Origin: Globodera rostochiensis
Lineage: Eukaryota > Nematoda > Chromadorea > Rhabditida > Heteroderidae
Direction of reading: 5' to 3'
DNA: 64,000 nt
Assembly: GCA_018350325.1 (NCBI GenBank)
Contig: JAEVLN010000015.1
Location: forward strand, 1,570,008 to 1,634,007
Part shown: piece after piece, positions 24,470 through 39,458 of the stretch
Numbering within the stretch: position 1 is the first letter of the stretch
Layout: each line of letters starts with the position of its first letter
Translations under genes and position numbers: made by a program
The notes under the pieces: generated by a model
The model's database searches: none
What the model was told of the DNA's origin: nothing
What the model saw: the letters and a program-made list of their open reading frames with translations, nothing else

Positions 24470-25546
24470 ATCGGGGACGGGTGGAAATCAGCGAGAACGG
24501 GGGGGGGGGGGGGAGTGCAGCTCGCGGAAGTGCGGGACGGAGGCGGGTTGGTTTCAGAAAATAGTTAAGGCGGGTAAAAACCGAAAGGGTCACCTTCTCT
24601 CTTCACATATAAAGCCAAAATGGAGAGGATTCGGAAAGAGTCGCGTTCCTCGTCACATTCCGTGCAACAAAAACATTCGTTTCGTTTCACGCTGCCAAAT
24701 TCCCCCCGGGGGCTTTCAATGGACGGCGGAAGTGCATGTGCATGAGTGAGCGCATGGACGGACGGCGAAGGCCCATTTTGGACTTTTTACGATCATTTGT
24801 CACCGTATAAAGTGAAGATTTTTTTTCTTAAATGCGCAGTTTGTTTTTTCCTCACAGATCACCCGCAAAATTTGGCTTTTTTGCCTATAAGTTAAGGGGG
24901 GGGGGTGGACGGCATCTTTGAGCCCCCCGCCCACCCGCCGGCGTTGTTTATGCCTCGGGGAAGTCGTCCACTCTCCCCCCTCCAGCAAGCACTTCATCAT
25001 CCCCCCCCCCCTCTCCTCTCCTCGCATATCGAATATTTTTGGAGTAAGAAGTAAAAGGAAGAGCCGCCGAAAAATGGGCGGCTCCAATACGAATTCGGCA
25101 GTGCGGGGCCATCCAATGGCCAAAAAATGGCCCAATTTGAGTGAGTGCCAACACGGGAAAGAGCGCATTTTAAGCCCAGCGCTTCCAAAAGCGCTGAATA
25201 GAAAATGGAAAAGTACGGCCAAATGCATGGGAAAAAGAATTGCAAAAAAACGGTTCTTCAAATCGTTTTTCCCAAGTTCAGAGTACAATTCAGGTTCTGT
25301 TATAAAACTTGGACCGACATAATCAATCAATCAACCGAAAGAATTTAAATAGAATTATGAAAACATCTAAGACTTTTTAATAAAGTCAAATCTGGATGAT
25401 GTACAAATAAAAATTTGGAATGTGAGTGAAATAAAACAATAATATGCGCTAGTAAAAATTGACACACGAATTCACAACACAAACATTAGGAAAGAACAGA
25501 CAAAGCAAAAAGGTGACGACTAATTAAATGAAAATAATTTATTTTC
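23310..25546. other. 2.2 kb intergenic with the longest G run
   Basis: No gene is supported. It holds G or C runs near 23555, 23605, 24227, 24500, 24897 and 25001, and a 30-nt G run at 24439-24468. Several open frames exist only because of these runs. Confidence 0.6.
24439..24468. repeat. 30-nt G homopolymer
   Basis: The longest of more than forty G or C runs of 9 nt or more in the window; a second run of about 13 G lies at 24500. Confidence 0.9.
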
Positions 25547-28947
<3,401 letters not shown>

Positions 28948-28953
28948 TTAAGC

Positions 28954-28963
28954 CTAAAAATTC
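28954..28963 (-). promoter_or_regulatory. probable spliced-leader acceptor of nsf-1
   Basis: GAATTTTTAG ends 6 nt before the nsf-1 ATG, and no cis exon is required upstream. Confidence 0.55.
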
Positions 28964-29743
28964 ATTCCCTTTATTCCAAACAAAATTATCAATAATGGTT
29001 GAACTTCCAAGAATGTTCAATAAATGCATTTCGCGTGTACCCCCCCCCCCCCAATCCACGGAAATGAAAGCCCCAAAAGAGCAAGTTTTTGGCCTCGGCC
29101 GTCTCCGGCGGATTAAGCGAACGCGGGCTGAATTTGTAAATGGGCGGGCGACTGACAGCGGTCGCCCCCCCCCAAGGCATATTCGCCAATTCCCCGGAGA
29201 CTTAAGGGGGACGATGCTTGGCACACCGAATAAAGTCGATAACGCCGTTTTGGGAGCGTGCGCCAATGGACACGCGAACGCCCCCACCCAAAACACCCAC
29301 CCAAACTTAAACAATAAAAGAACTGACTGACCACCAAATAAATAAGACGCTGATGATGTCAGTACTGAAATTGAATGTTTATTATCTTTCGGATGCCCAA
29401 AAACAGACAAAATAATTATTCAAATGCAAACAAAAAAAAGCAATTCACATTTCGGATAATCAATTTGTTTCTTATTTTATGCGTAAAAATAAACACCACA
29501 AAATACAATATGAGAAGGGAGAATACAGAATTTGACGGCGATTTATCCTTTAACGAAAATATAAGAAAACGACGCTTAACGCTGTTAAAGGCACACACCG
29601 AGATAAATGAGACTAATTGAGAAGAAAAGGCATTGAGTGAGTGAGCTTTTTGGGATTTGTCTAAGAATCGAAAACAAAAACTAATCTAAAGCTTATTGTT
29701 AGCGGCCATCTAATCTATCCGTGACTGATAGTTCAAACATTAA
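28964..29743. other. spacer between aralar and nsf-1
   Basis: About 0.8 kb. Contains two C runs (29040, 29166). A long minus-strand frame runs through here, but it has no splice support and no recognisable domain. AT-rich near the aralar 3' end. Confidence 0.5.
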
Positions 29744-32700
29744 TTAGGGCAACAATTTAGTCTCAAATCGCGGCATGAAAAGGCCAAATTTGTGTTCTAT
29801 GCCAGAAAAAGTTGCTGCGGCTAATTTGTACCCGCCGATGTGATGCGGGTTCTCCGATGCTTGGTCTAACATTGTCGCGTGGGTTGAAACCTGTAATAGT
29901 TTAAAAGTTTTTTTTTATTTAGAACACATTTTAATTTATAATTTGCCAAAACCCAAACAAATATGCAAAAATGACCTCTGAGCCGGTTGGTCGTGTGCCG
30001 CCAAAGTCGACGTAAAAAATGCGTTGCAAAAGCTCATAAGACAGAAGAGTCACCGCAAACTGAGGACTGGAGCGACAAACTCTTGCTTAACAAATTCGGC
30101 GATTTGACACTTATCTGGATTACCAAACACACACCTGCGGCGCCCTTCCAAAATGCCGACGGACCCTCCTCCAGCAGAATCTAACAAAAAAAAATTTGCA
30201 CTTTTATTGACCAATTTATTCTTCCGGCACCTTTCTGGTACAGTCGATCACGCCATTGTAGGTGGTTTGGCCTGTGCGAGCCGCCACTTGAAGACGTGTT
30301 TTGATCACATCGGCTTAAGTTAGCGATGTCAGGCTTTATCTAACGACGGACTGTGTTCATGAATTATACAAAATGCTTACCGGGCGTGACCAAAGCAGCG
30401 GCAGGCGCTCCGGCAATAAATGCCGAGGCGAACAATGACCATGGACGATTGTAACCCTTAAAAAACAAAAAAAGTAACACAAATTCTTTCGATTATTAAA
30501 GCGTAGTCCTACTTTTTATACCTGTTCGTCGGCTGTGTTCATTTTCATGTGTGCATAGACGGGGAAGTAGATGGCGGAGAAAGGGACGTCCCGGAGGAAA
30601 CACGCCTGTGCACCTTTGTAGAGTCCGGCGAAGCCCAACTCGCGCAGAACCGTGAACACATTCACCTTGGGCCCGTTGATGATCTCGCCCGCCGTTTGGA
30701 GCCGAATTTTCACTATTTCCAGTGGGTTAGTGAAGACAACCTTTAAAACCAAAGAATTTTATTCCATAAATAATTTATTACTCGCCTGACTGGCCCCGGC
30801 ACATCCTCCGGCCAAAATTTCGGACGACAGCGAAATTCTGCCGTCAAAATTCAGTCGGTCGCGCATCAAATCGTTCATTGTCAATTTGATGGCCTTCTCC
30901 GGTGCCACGCCAACAATTTGTGGCAAAAGTCCTCGGTAAAGGCCGAGAATGCCTGTGAAAATAAGTTGGCTCGGGAAACGCCCTTAAATTTTACCTTCAA
31001 ATTTTATCACTTTTTTGAAGCAGTCAAAGCTGAAATGGTAAAAAACAAACATTTAAACTACATCAAAATAAATTATTACCTGTTCTTGTACATCACTTCG
31101 CCAAGGTAAGAGCCCGTCCTCTGATTTTGCATACGAGTTTTCACCAAATCGATGGGATATACCTGGGGAAATTGGGTTATGTACGAAAATAAATTTTAAA
31201 AAAACCGCGGCCGCACCAGCAGCACCCGCCAAAGATCCCAACAAGAAACGATAGGCAGTTTCCAATAGCTAAAAAAATTGAACCGAACACTTGGAAAGAC
31301 AAAAATTTTTAAATTACAAAAAGCGTTTGAAAATCCCATCTTATCCAATTCTTTCAACCCATTTTTACTAAAAACGTATTAAAATTAACCGCAGTGCCGA
31401 CGCCTCGCTCATCTTTGCTTTTTACAGCCTTAACATTGGCCAACCTATAAAAAGATTGAAACGGTTTTAATCTCCGCAAATATTGAACAAACTCGGCGGG
31501 TATCCCAACCTGATTATATGCGAAACTCGTTTCAGTCGTTCGGGGTCAATTTTGTCCAAGTCAGCCTGGTCGACCGTTCGAAAGCCGGGGTGGCTGAGCT
31601 CGGCCAAGTGGAACAGTATTTCAACCTGTAAATTTGCATTTATGTTGGCGACTCTTTCAGTTTTTTGTTCACCTCATACGGTGTGATTTGTGCGTATGAC
31701 TGTGTAGCCTTAAAAAAATGCTTAGATAATTCGAAAAAGAATAAATGCCTGTAAAAATTCTTCTCGTGTAACTTTCAGGTCAATGTTACCACGAGCGATA
31801 CTTTGATAGACGCGCTTGATCAACTCCATTTTGGCCAGCAAAGAATTGATTGCTTGGTAAAACGGAAAACGCACCTTAAACATTATACTACAATTAGAGA
31901 ACGAACATTTTTTGTTAAAAGTCGAACCAAAATTCGTTCACAAAAACTTATTATTTTAAAATGAAATAATCTCCAATACTTACTTTGTGCGCACTCGAAT
32001 TCCCGCCAGCAACAGCGATTAGGTTATTTCGCGTAAATTCCGTGAGCAAATGACCTTTCACTGTTGTCATTAGTTGACAGAAATCCGTGGCAGCAATGCT
32101 ACCGTCATTTTGCGTGTCAAATCTGAAAAAGTTATATTATAATCATTTATTGATAAAAACAGATTGGACAAAATTGCATTTAATATAAAAAAACAGACTT
32201 TTTGAATGCCTGCAGTCCCTGTTCTTCGTAAAAGTCGTGAAGCAATTGGCAGAACGCGTGGTAACCAATGGAGCGTTGCTTTTTTCTAAACAATTTGTAT
32301 TGCTTAAACGGTTCTGTTGGGGTTTAATGAAGTGAAGGAAACTCACGCGCCAAAATATTTCTTAATAAACTCGGAGTTGAAGTCGAAGTCCAATTCCACC
32401 AACGGAGTCGTGTGACGAATGACCTCAAATTTTTATCCCAATAAATTACAGTACGTACACAGTAACACCTTTTCAAATTCATCGGCAGTGATCGACTCGG
32501 AGGCATTATTGTCAAATATTTCGAAGGCCGTCAAGTACAAGGCGTCTGGCGCGCAAAGGCTTGCTAAATTACTGCATAAATGAATGCCGATTTTCTTGTT
32601 TTGTAAAAGCTCAAGTAACCCGCCATCTCAGTACCTTCAAAGGCGCCGAACTCCTCAAACGAGATCAGCCCGTCCTTGGCCGTATCTGCTGCGCTTGCCA

Positions 32701-33073
32701 AAAGTCGAACGGTCTCCCGATTGTAATTGTCTTCCGCGTATAGTCCGAGATACCTGTGCATTTGATGGAATAAAAGTTGTGTGGAAGCAGTCAAAAAGAA
32801 CAACTTTCTAATAAAGTCCGCCGCGGTCATAAATCGCTTGCCATTCTTTTCAATGCTGGCGTATTCGTTGAATATGTGAAGCAACTGATCCGAGTTGGCA
32901 CGTGGCATAAACCCACCAGAAATTCCCATGTGCCAATCATCGCATTTCGCAATTTTTACAGGCCAAAATGAGGACCATATGTTGTTGGGAGTCCAACCGC
33001 ATAGTGAGCTTGGACTCAGTTTGGCAAAAAAATTCAGAAACGAAGACTCGTCGGATGAGGATGGCGACACCAT
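29744..33073 (-). CDS. SLC25A12: calcium-regulated mitochondrial aspartate/glutamate carrier (aralar/citrin)
   Basis: About 21 exons: 33073-32960, 32884-32805, 32753-32635, 32563-32469, 32423-32347, 32285-32199, 32122-31984, 31874-31749, 31708-31673, 31625-31510, 31444-31390, 31268-31206, 31162-31080, 31029-30995, 30952-30786, 30740-30522, 30456-30381, 30313-30231, 30180-30135, 30085-29976, 29890-29744; 690 residues (human 678). The N-terminal half carries EF-hand-like loops ([25 protein letters not shown]). The carrier half (from about 348) has the three repeats with [23 protein letters not shown] and [11 protein letters not shown], matching PX[DE]XX[KR]. The family exchanges matrix aspartate for cytosolic glutamate and a proton in the malate-aspartate shuttle. 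Introns 31748-31709 and 30785-30741 are GC-AG. The first intron (75 nt, in frame) may be retained, adding 25 residues before the first EF-hand. Confidence 0.96.
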
Positions 33074-33339
33074 TGTCAGAGGATGTTGGTTTAATTCCTA
33101 AATCAGGCTAAAAGGGGATGTTAGAACTCAAGCAATTTTTGGTAATAGTTAAGATGGTGCAACGATAGGCAGGCTATGATCGAATTCATGCTTTTTGAAT
33201 GATTTTTTGTGGCTAAAATTGATTTTTTTAACGAATTCTGGTAGCTCTACACCCGTCCTAAGCCATCCTTGTGCTAGATAAATGTTCAGAAATGCCAAAG
33301 TTATAAAAACGAATGGAAAGTTTAGTTGAGAAAATAGCA

Positions 33340-33500
33340 AAACATTACGCCAATTTATTTTTGTTAGAAAACATTACGCCAATTTATTTTTGTTAGAAAA
33401 CATTACGCCAATTTAAAAACATTACGCCAATTTATTTTTGTTAGAAAACATTACGCCAATTTATTTTTGTTAGAAAACATTACGCCAATTTATTTTTGTC
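33340..33500. repeat. about 29-nt tandem repeat, six units
   Basis: Units read AACATTACGCCAATTTA followed by TTTTTGTTAGAA. One unit in the middle lacks the second half. Ends are ragged. Confidence 0.9.
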
Positions 33501-33585
33501 AATTAAACTACAAAATCTGCAAAACCGCGAAAAGTTCCAAAATCCTGCGTGTCTTTAGAAAAGCTTACAAATTAGCGCTTATCAA

Positions 33586-33720
33586 TCCAACTTAATATAC
33601 CTAAAGGAGTTGTGGCTCAGCGCGTCAAGTTGGCAGTAAAAATGGCGTTCACTGAGATTTTTTTTTTTAAAGCTAAGAAAGCATCTTTATAGGGATTTTT
33701 TAGTAGAAATTTGAACAACT
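33586..33720. repeat. dispersed repeat, copy 1 (tRNA-like box A)
   Basis: Matches the reverse complement of 46788-46935 over roughly 130 nt, including TTGGCAGTAAAAATG and AAGCTAAGAAAGCAT. The core GTGGCTCAGCGCGTCAAG resembles a polymerase III box A, so a tRNA-derived SINE is possible. No clear box B. Confidence 0.65.
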
Positions 33721-33950
33721 TTTCCCCGGATAACGGGCCTTTTTTTCTCAGCCGGGCGCTTTTCCGAAAGATTACGCATAAAATCTTGCTTTATTTGTAG
33801 TTGATTCGTGTAATAAAAGAAAAAACAATCGCAAATTGTTGTGAATACTCGGAAAAAGTCAAAAAGGGTACAAATGGCTTTATGAATAATATGTACATTT
33901 TAATGTAGAAGCAGCAGCGATTCATAAGATTTACATTGACTCGGATTTAT

Positions 33951-36900
33951 TCAAATTTGCGCTGTAGCCATTCCACTAACGAAGGCCGGGTCGACGAGCG
34001 TTGTTCGTATGCTCGAGCTCGACAAATTGGGCGTCGTGGCGCGTTCGGCCTTTTTCTGCTGCTGTTTTGAGCCGTTTGTTTGCGGAGAGAACGACCGGCG
34101 AAAGGATGCGTCTGAATGTAGCGAAATCGACCAAAAAATGGTTTATTTATTTGCCGAAACTCCAAAAAGCGAAGAAAACAAAAACCAAATTCTATTTCCC
34201 ACTGAAGAAATTTTAGTTTAGATTTTATATTGAATCCGTCCGTTCGGCTTTTCCTCTGGTTTTCACGAAATGAAAGGATTCTTTTTGAAGTATTATTCTC
34301 ACTCCTTTTTTGGCAATCGTTGTTTTGCGCTGGCGAAGCAAGCCGTTGGCCCATGCCACAGCACGATTTGGGGCCTCCGGCGGCGTTGTGGTGAGTGCGT
34401 GCAGCCGCCGCAATGTTATTGGCCATGGTCAGCAGAGAAGAGCTGTCCGCACACAGAGTGGAGGTTGCTGCGTTGGAATTGTGACAATTCGACAGCAAAA
34501 AACGCCGGTGGGGATGGCCCCCGGGGGGCTGCTGCTTGTTGATCTGTGGAACAAAAGCTTACACTTTGAAGGCCGTCTCCAATTTTAAAAAGTTGGATTA
34601 ATTAATGGTGGCCAACAATGCGAGTGCACCTTCACCCACCTGGTCCATGCTGAGCACTCCTCGCCGTCTTCTAGGCATTTTGCTTCGAGCTTGGGTGTGC
34701 GAATAATACCTGGCAAATGTGAGAAAACAAATTCCCCGGTCAAAATGCCAAAATTACCTGGCAAAGTTTGAAACAATAACCGGCACGGGAAGAGCAATTG
34801 TCAACACACCGGCCAGTGCACAAATTGACCCTAATTTTCAATGATTTAAAAAACAAAAACTTGGGAAGAACCGATCAAACGTCCGGCCCACGTGTGCGGT
34901 GTCATGTCACCTTGGGAATCAAATGCATTATCAGAAGGGAGTCCCGTGTTTCAAAGAAATCGGACTTGAGCTGATCAGATTTCGGTCGGTCTGATCTCTA
35001 GTTTCAAAGGTTCAACGAGATTATGCACCAATACTCTACCGTATCATACAACGATTATGCATTAATACCCTACCGTATCCTATCGTTGTCATGGTCACGA
35101 TCGCATACCAAAGTCCAAGCGGAATGGAATGAAACTAAATTATTGCTATTGTAAGGTGAAGAAGTGAATAAATACAACAATTGTTTGTTGTTGACAAAAT
35201 GCGCTCGACCTGATTTTCCGGGTTGTCTTCCATCCTTTCGGCGTAATATATCAACGAGGCAAACACGACAATGCCGAGCAAAAGAAAGAAGACCAAAAGC
35301 ATCAATTCTTTGGCGGATGCCCTGCGGGGATTGGGAATTTGTTCAATTGTTGGCTTAATTCATCAAAATAATGACCAAATGTTACACTAATTGGATTCTT
35401 CAGTCTCACCTGAACGTATAGAGAAGGATTTTGAGGCCTTGAGAGTGTTGAGTGAGTTTGAACAGGCGAAGCTTAAGGCAAAGGGATAAACAATTTATAT
35501 TAAAAAATGCCAAAAACAATTCGGATGATTGAGAAGAATTCGAGGTCGGCGGTGGCGCCAAATCGGGTGGTCAGCAGCAAGTCGACGTAGAAGGTCAGTG
35601 TGGCCACGAGGTCGATGATGTTCACCGGGGCCTTGAAGTAGTCCACTTTAGACGGGCACGCAACGAATCTGAATAATTTGGGGGCGGCAGAAGTGAACAA
35701 ATCGAATTGTCTGTCCCAATCCGGTAGCAAATGTACCTGATGATTATTTCGATGGTAAACCAGACGTTGCACACCGTCTCGATTATCTGAAATGAAATGC
35801 CTTTTGTTTCCCCCCAAATTCCCCGCACTTGCCAAGAAGCTCGGGTGCGGCTTGGAGTTGCGTTTGTCCACGCCGATGGATTCCGTGCGGTATTTGAAGA
35901 AGGGTTTCGCCGGCGGCGGTGGCGGGCGGTCGTCCGGCCTTTTGACAGCGCCGGCGGCGCCGGAATGATTTGGGAAGAGCGAATGGTTCAGCAGCGGGCC
36001 CATCTCTTCCAAGTCGGCCACTGATTCCAAAAAAAGCGGTCAGAAAATGTGCAAATCATTCGACAAACAATTTAATGTAATAAATGCCAAAAATAAAATT
36101 AAAATTTTGAAGCTGCAAGCAAAAAAGCCGGACGACCTCTTAGCCCCGGGTGCGTTTTGAGGCAGAACACGAGAATGGCGCAAATCAAAAAGAACACCGA
36201 AATGACGGCCACAACCTGCGGCATTAATTTGCGATTTGGCATTTTCTCAAATTATTCTTCTCCCACTTTTGCCCCTGTCGATGAGCTTGGCTCGTCGAAC
36301 ATCCGCCACAGCTTCGGCTTCGTCTTCTGCCAACAGTTCAACTCCTTGTTTTTGTACTCCTCCTCAAGGCCAAAGCGTTTGTAAAGTTCCTCCTAAAAGG
36401 CAAATAATGCTTTAAAATCAGTTCAAAAATGAATGAACTTGCCCACCTCGTTGCGCAACGCCTCGTCGTCCAGTTCCAGCTTGTCCAACGTTTGGAGCAC
36501 CTCCTGCGTGTCCCGATGCTGCGTAAATGTCATCCTAATTTGGTTGGCACATTTATTTTTGTTAAATATTTTTTGTTTACCAACAGCACGGCTCACATTC
36601 ATTCGGATCAATGCCCCAGTACTGAAAACAACGACTAAATTAACAAAAAATAACATTTTTATTATGCATTTTCACTAATTTTTAACAAAATCAATGGCCA
36701 TATCAGCAGCAGATTTGAGAGTTAATTCATTTTGCTTTGTGCCCATTCGTCTCACTTTCAATTCCTCCTCATACAACGGCCCACAGACGTCCAGCGGATA
36801 GTGCAATTTCCCGGTACGGTAATAATTGAGCACTTGGCCAAACACACCGGGGTGCCGATCGAAGAAGTACCTTAAGCATTTAAAAGCATTCATTTTCTCG

Positions 36901-37215
36901 CTGTTGTAAATTTTTTACTCGTTTAGCACGGGATCATAGTTGGCGAGGTTTGGCGTTAGTCTGAAAATGTTGGTAAGTATTTTATTTGTAAATTACTGTC
37001 TTTCTGCCACCCCGCCCCTTCGCCGGAGGGGAAAGTCCATCCCCGCCCCCGTTCCCCAATCCACGCCCCCGCCCCTTCGCCGGAGGGGAAAAGCTCCGTC
37101 ACCCCTTCCCACTGGACCTGCTCAGCCTCGTCGCTGGGATCTTCTTCAGCGTGTGTTTGTACGTCTCGTGACGCACTCCGCCCACATTGAGCACAATGCG
37201 ATATTCGCTGTCCAT
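33951..37215 (-). CDS. egl-36: Shaw (Kv3) voltage-gated potassium channel
   Basis: Eighteen exons: 37215-37118, 36960-36919, 36870-36756, 36621-36581, 36534-36447, 36392-36267, 36215-36137, 36020-35833, 35786-35737, 35668-35518, 35471-35410, 35321-35210, 35134-35074, 34910-34872, 34830-34758, 34709-34640, 34543-34303, 34111-33951. Order: T1 tetramerisation domain with [19 protein letters not shown] and the Shaw-type [14 protein letters not shown] zinc motif; S1 ([17 protein letters not shown]); a Pro-rich S1-S2 loop; S2; S3; S4 ([16 protein letters not shown]); S5; the filter TIGYGDM; S6 with PVPVI; then an Ala/Asn/Ser-rich cytoplasmic tail. T1, the CEPCCW motif and the filter make Shaw the best class. 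The channel forms tetramers in excitable-cell membranes. The intron after 35833 is GC-AG (GCAAGT donor). The last S4 positions carry Gln where vertebrate Kv3 has Arg. Confidence 0.96.
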
Positions 37216-39458
37216 GCTGCTGTTCACCGGACATCAAACAGCAGAAATTGGGCTTTAAAGCTGAGCGGAGGTATAAAGTTGAGCGCAACTTCCAACCCGC
37301 CGCTTACTTACAACAATATAAAATAGGCATAATTAAAAGTTTCTGAGGGCACGCAATTTGAAATGAGAGAAATGGCGGCATTTATTTTATTTCTATTTTT
37401 AATTCCTGTACCAATTTATTAGATCACTCATTAATAAAGCACGTTTTATGTATTTCGTCCTTTTTAGTTTAAAAAATTATTTTAATAAAAGGATCGGAAA
37501 TTCTTAATATTTTTTTTTTTGAAAAAATGAAGCAAATTTCGCACAAAGTAAAGACAAGGCGGCAGCCAGCTTACCGAGGTGAATAAAGTTCGCACACAGC
37601 CGGCAAAAACATTTTGACTTTGAGGGGGGGGGGGGGAACATTTGGCCATATTCCGTGGGAGGGATGGGACAAAATGATCGATTTGGGGCATTTGACCCGG
37701 GGGGGGGGGAATAATAGCGGTTAAATGAGCAAAAAAGCGACGTAATTTATTAGAGCAGTGAAAAAATGGGAGGGAAAAAGCTTTTTAAAGGGACCAATAA
37801 AATTAAAAATAATTACGTCAAATTTTTGTCCCAATTTTTTGTCAATTTATCGCCAACGGACGGAAAGTCAAAAAGCGATGGGTCGAAAGTTTTTTTAACA
37901 TTGCGAAAATTGTTTCATTCAGAGGAAAAGCGAACAAATTCAAATTTAAAGGCCCAACAGCTGAAAAAGTTTATTTTATTGGACGGAGGGGAAAATGCGA
38001 GAAAATTAATTTTCTCATCGCTTCCAAAACGCTGCATTTTCTGATACCCACAAACATAAGTATATGGCCCCGTCGACATTGGCACCCACCGACGGATTAG
38101 CAGCACAAATGGGAAAGGCGCGGAATTGGAAAGGGCGTGCCAAAGGACGGGGGGGGGGGAGGGCATTTACGCTGAATTATTAATAAGAAATTGCGGACCG
38201 ATATGAAAGGACAAAAAATAATTAATATTTATAAATTAATTTAGAAATAAACACAAAACACAAATAATTAAAACAAAAAAAGTCAAATTAACGAACAAAA
38301 AAAAGAATGGGAGAGCATTTGTCGGCCGGCACACAAATAAAAGTCATTAAATGTTCGCCCGGCGGCGCCGTCGGCGTTGAGAGGCCTTCCCAAAGGAAGG
38401 GCAAGGACATTAACACGCCACGCGTGCCCAAAAGTCAATTGAATTGATCCAATCGTAAGCAAATTAATTCGAAATGAAAATTGAAGTGATTCCATCCGAC
38501 GGACTCTTTTTGCCTTTCCATTTTGCCGTTAAATGGACGGGAAAATTTGGCCGGGGGCGGGGGGGAATGGGCGATGAAACTTTAGTTGCAATAAATACCA
38601 CGAATAAAGGGCACTTTGAGTGTGAAAGGAGGCGGCGGGGGAACAATGGAATTGCGGCACAATGAATGAATGAATGCATTTGACACCGAAGGCGATGCCG
38701 ACTCTTTCCACCGACCGCCGACGGCACTCCCCCCGATAATCCAATATTTATAAGGCAACGGTCCGGCCACGGAAACGGCGGCGGTCGCGCGTGAATAATC
38801 CCTGCCAAAAACATGGCCAAAAGTTGTGAAGAGAATGAATAAATATGCACAGAAAATCGGAGTTCTTTTAATCGTGAGGAGAATGTTTTTTGATTTTGAA
38901 ATTTGCTAAAAGTGAGAATTGCGAGGAACCCCCGAGGGGTTAATGATGTCGGCTTCAGAGACAACGGCAGGAAGGCGGGGAGGGGGGGGGGAGGAACCTT
39001 CGCTTTCCGGCTTAGCGCTTGAGGGGTAGCAAAAGAAAACTAAGGCAATTTAATTTGCAATTTTTTGCATAGTAAAAGTAATTGGTGGTAAACGCAGCAA
39101 AAAGAATTACACATTATTGTTTTGAATACGAAAGTCGCAGAAAACAATGCCAGAAACTGAAACTCGGGCTAACATATTAATGTATGCTTAACCGGCCATT
39201 TCAAAACATTTTAATGAGCTATTATGCCAACAGAATGTGTGTGCTGTGTGTGTAGTTAAAGTGTCAAGATAATTGGCGGTGTACTCGAAATCCGTTAATT
39301 GGCTGGAACAAAAAATTTTGAAGGACAACAGAAACAACAACACACTTTCGAGGTTGAAAGTTTATAAATATCCTAATCGACAAATAATATGAATATTTAT
39401 AATTTGAATTCAAAATAGTTAATTTGGCATAACAATATAAATACAAATAATTCACGAG
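37216..39458. other. 2.2 kb intergenic, no gene seen
   Basis: Upstream of the Shaw start and downstream of XPF. AT-rich with G/C runs near 37624, 37701, 38150, 38560 and 38981. Direct GCCCCTTCGCCGGAGGGG-type repeats at 37011-37090 lie inside the first Shaw intron just outside. No exon supported. Confidence 0.55.

Larger units (their letters stand above)
33074..33950. other. repeat-rich spacer
   Basis: Holds the 29-nt tandem array at 33340-33500 and one copy of a dispersed repeat at 33586-33720, described separately. No gene seen. Confidence 0.6.

Noticed and set aside
33340..33500. CRISPR-like array
   Set aside because: Repeats are head-to-tail without unique spacers, and the genome is eukaryotic.
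33600..33640. Functional tRNA gene
   Set aside because: Only a box A-like stretch; no cloverleaf or box B could be drawn.
34640..34709. Possible frameshift in the Shaw channel after S6 at an A run
   Set aside because: Recounting against the alternative-frame translation shows four A residues, which keeps the [15 protein letters not shown] frame intact.
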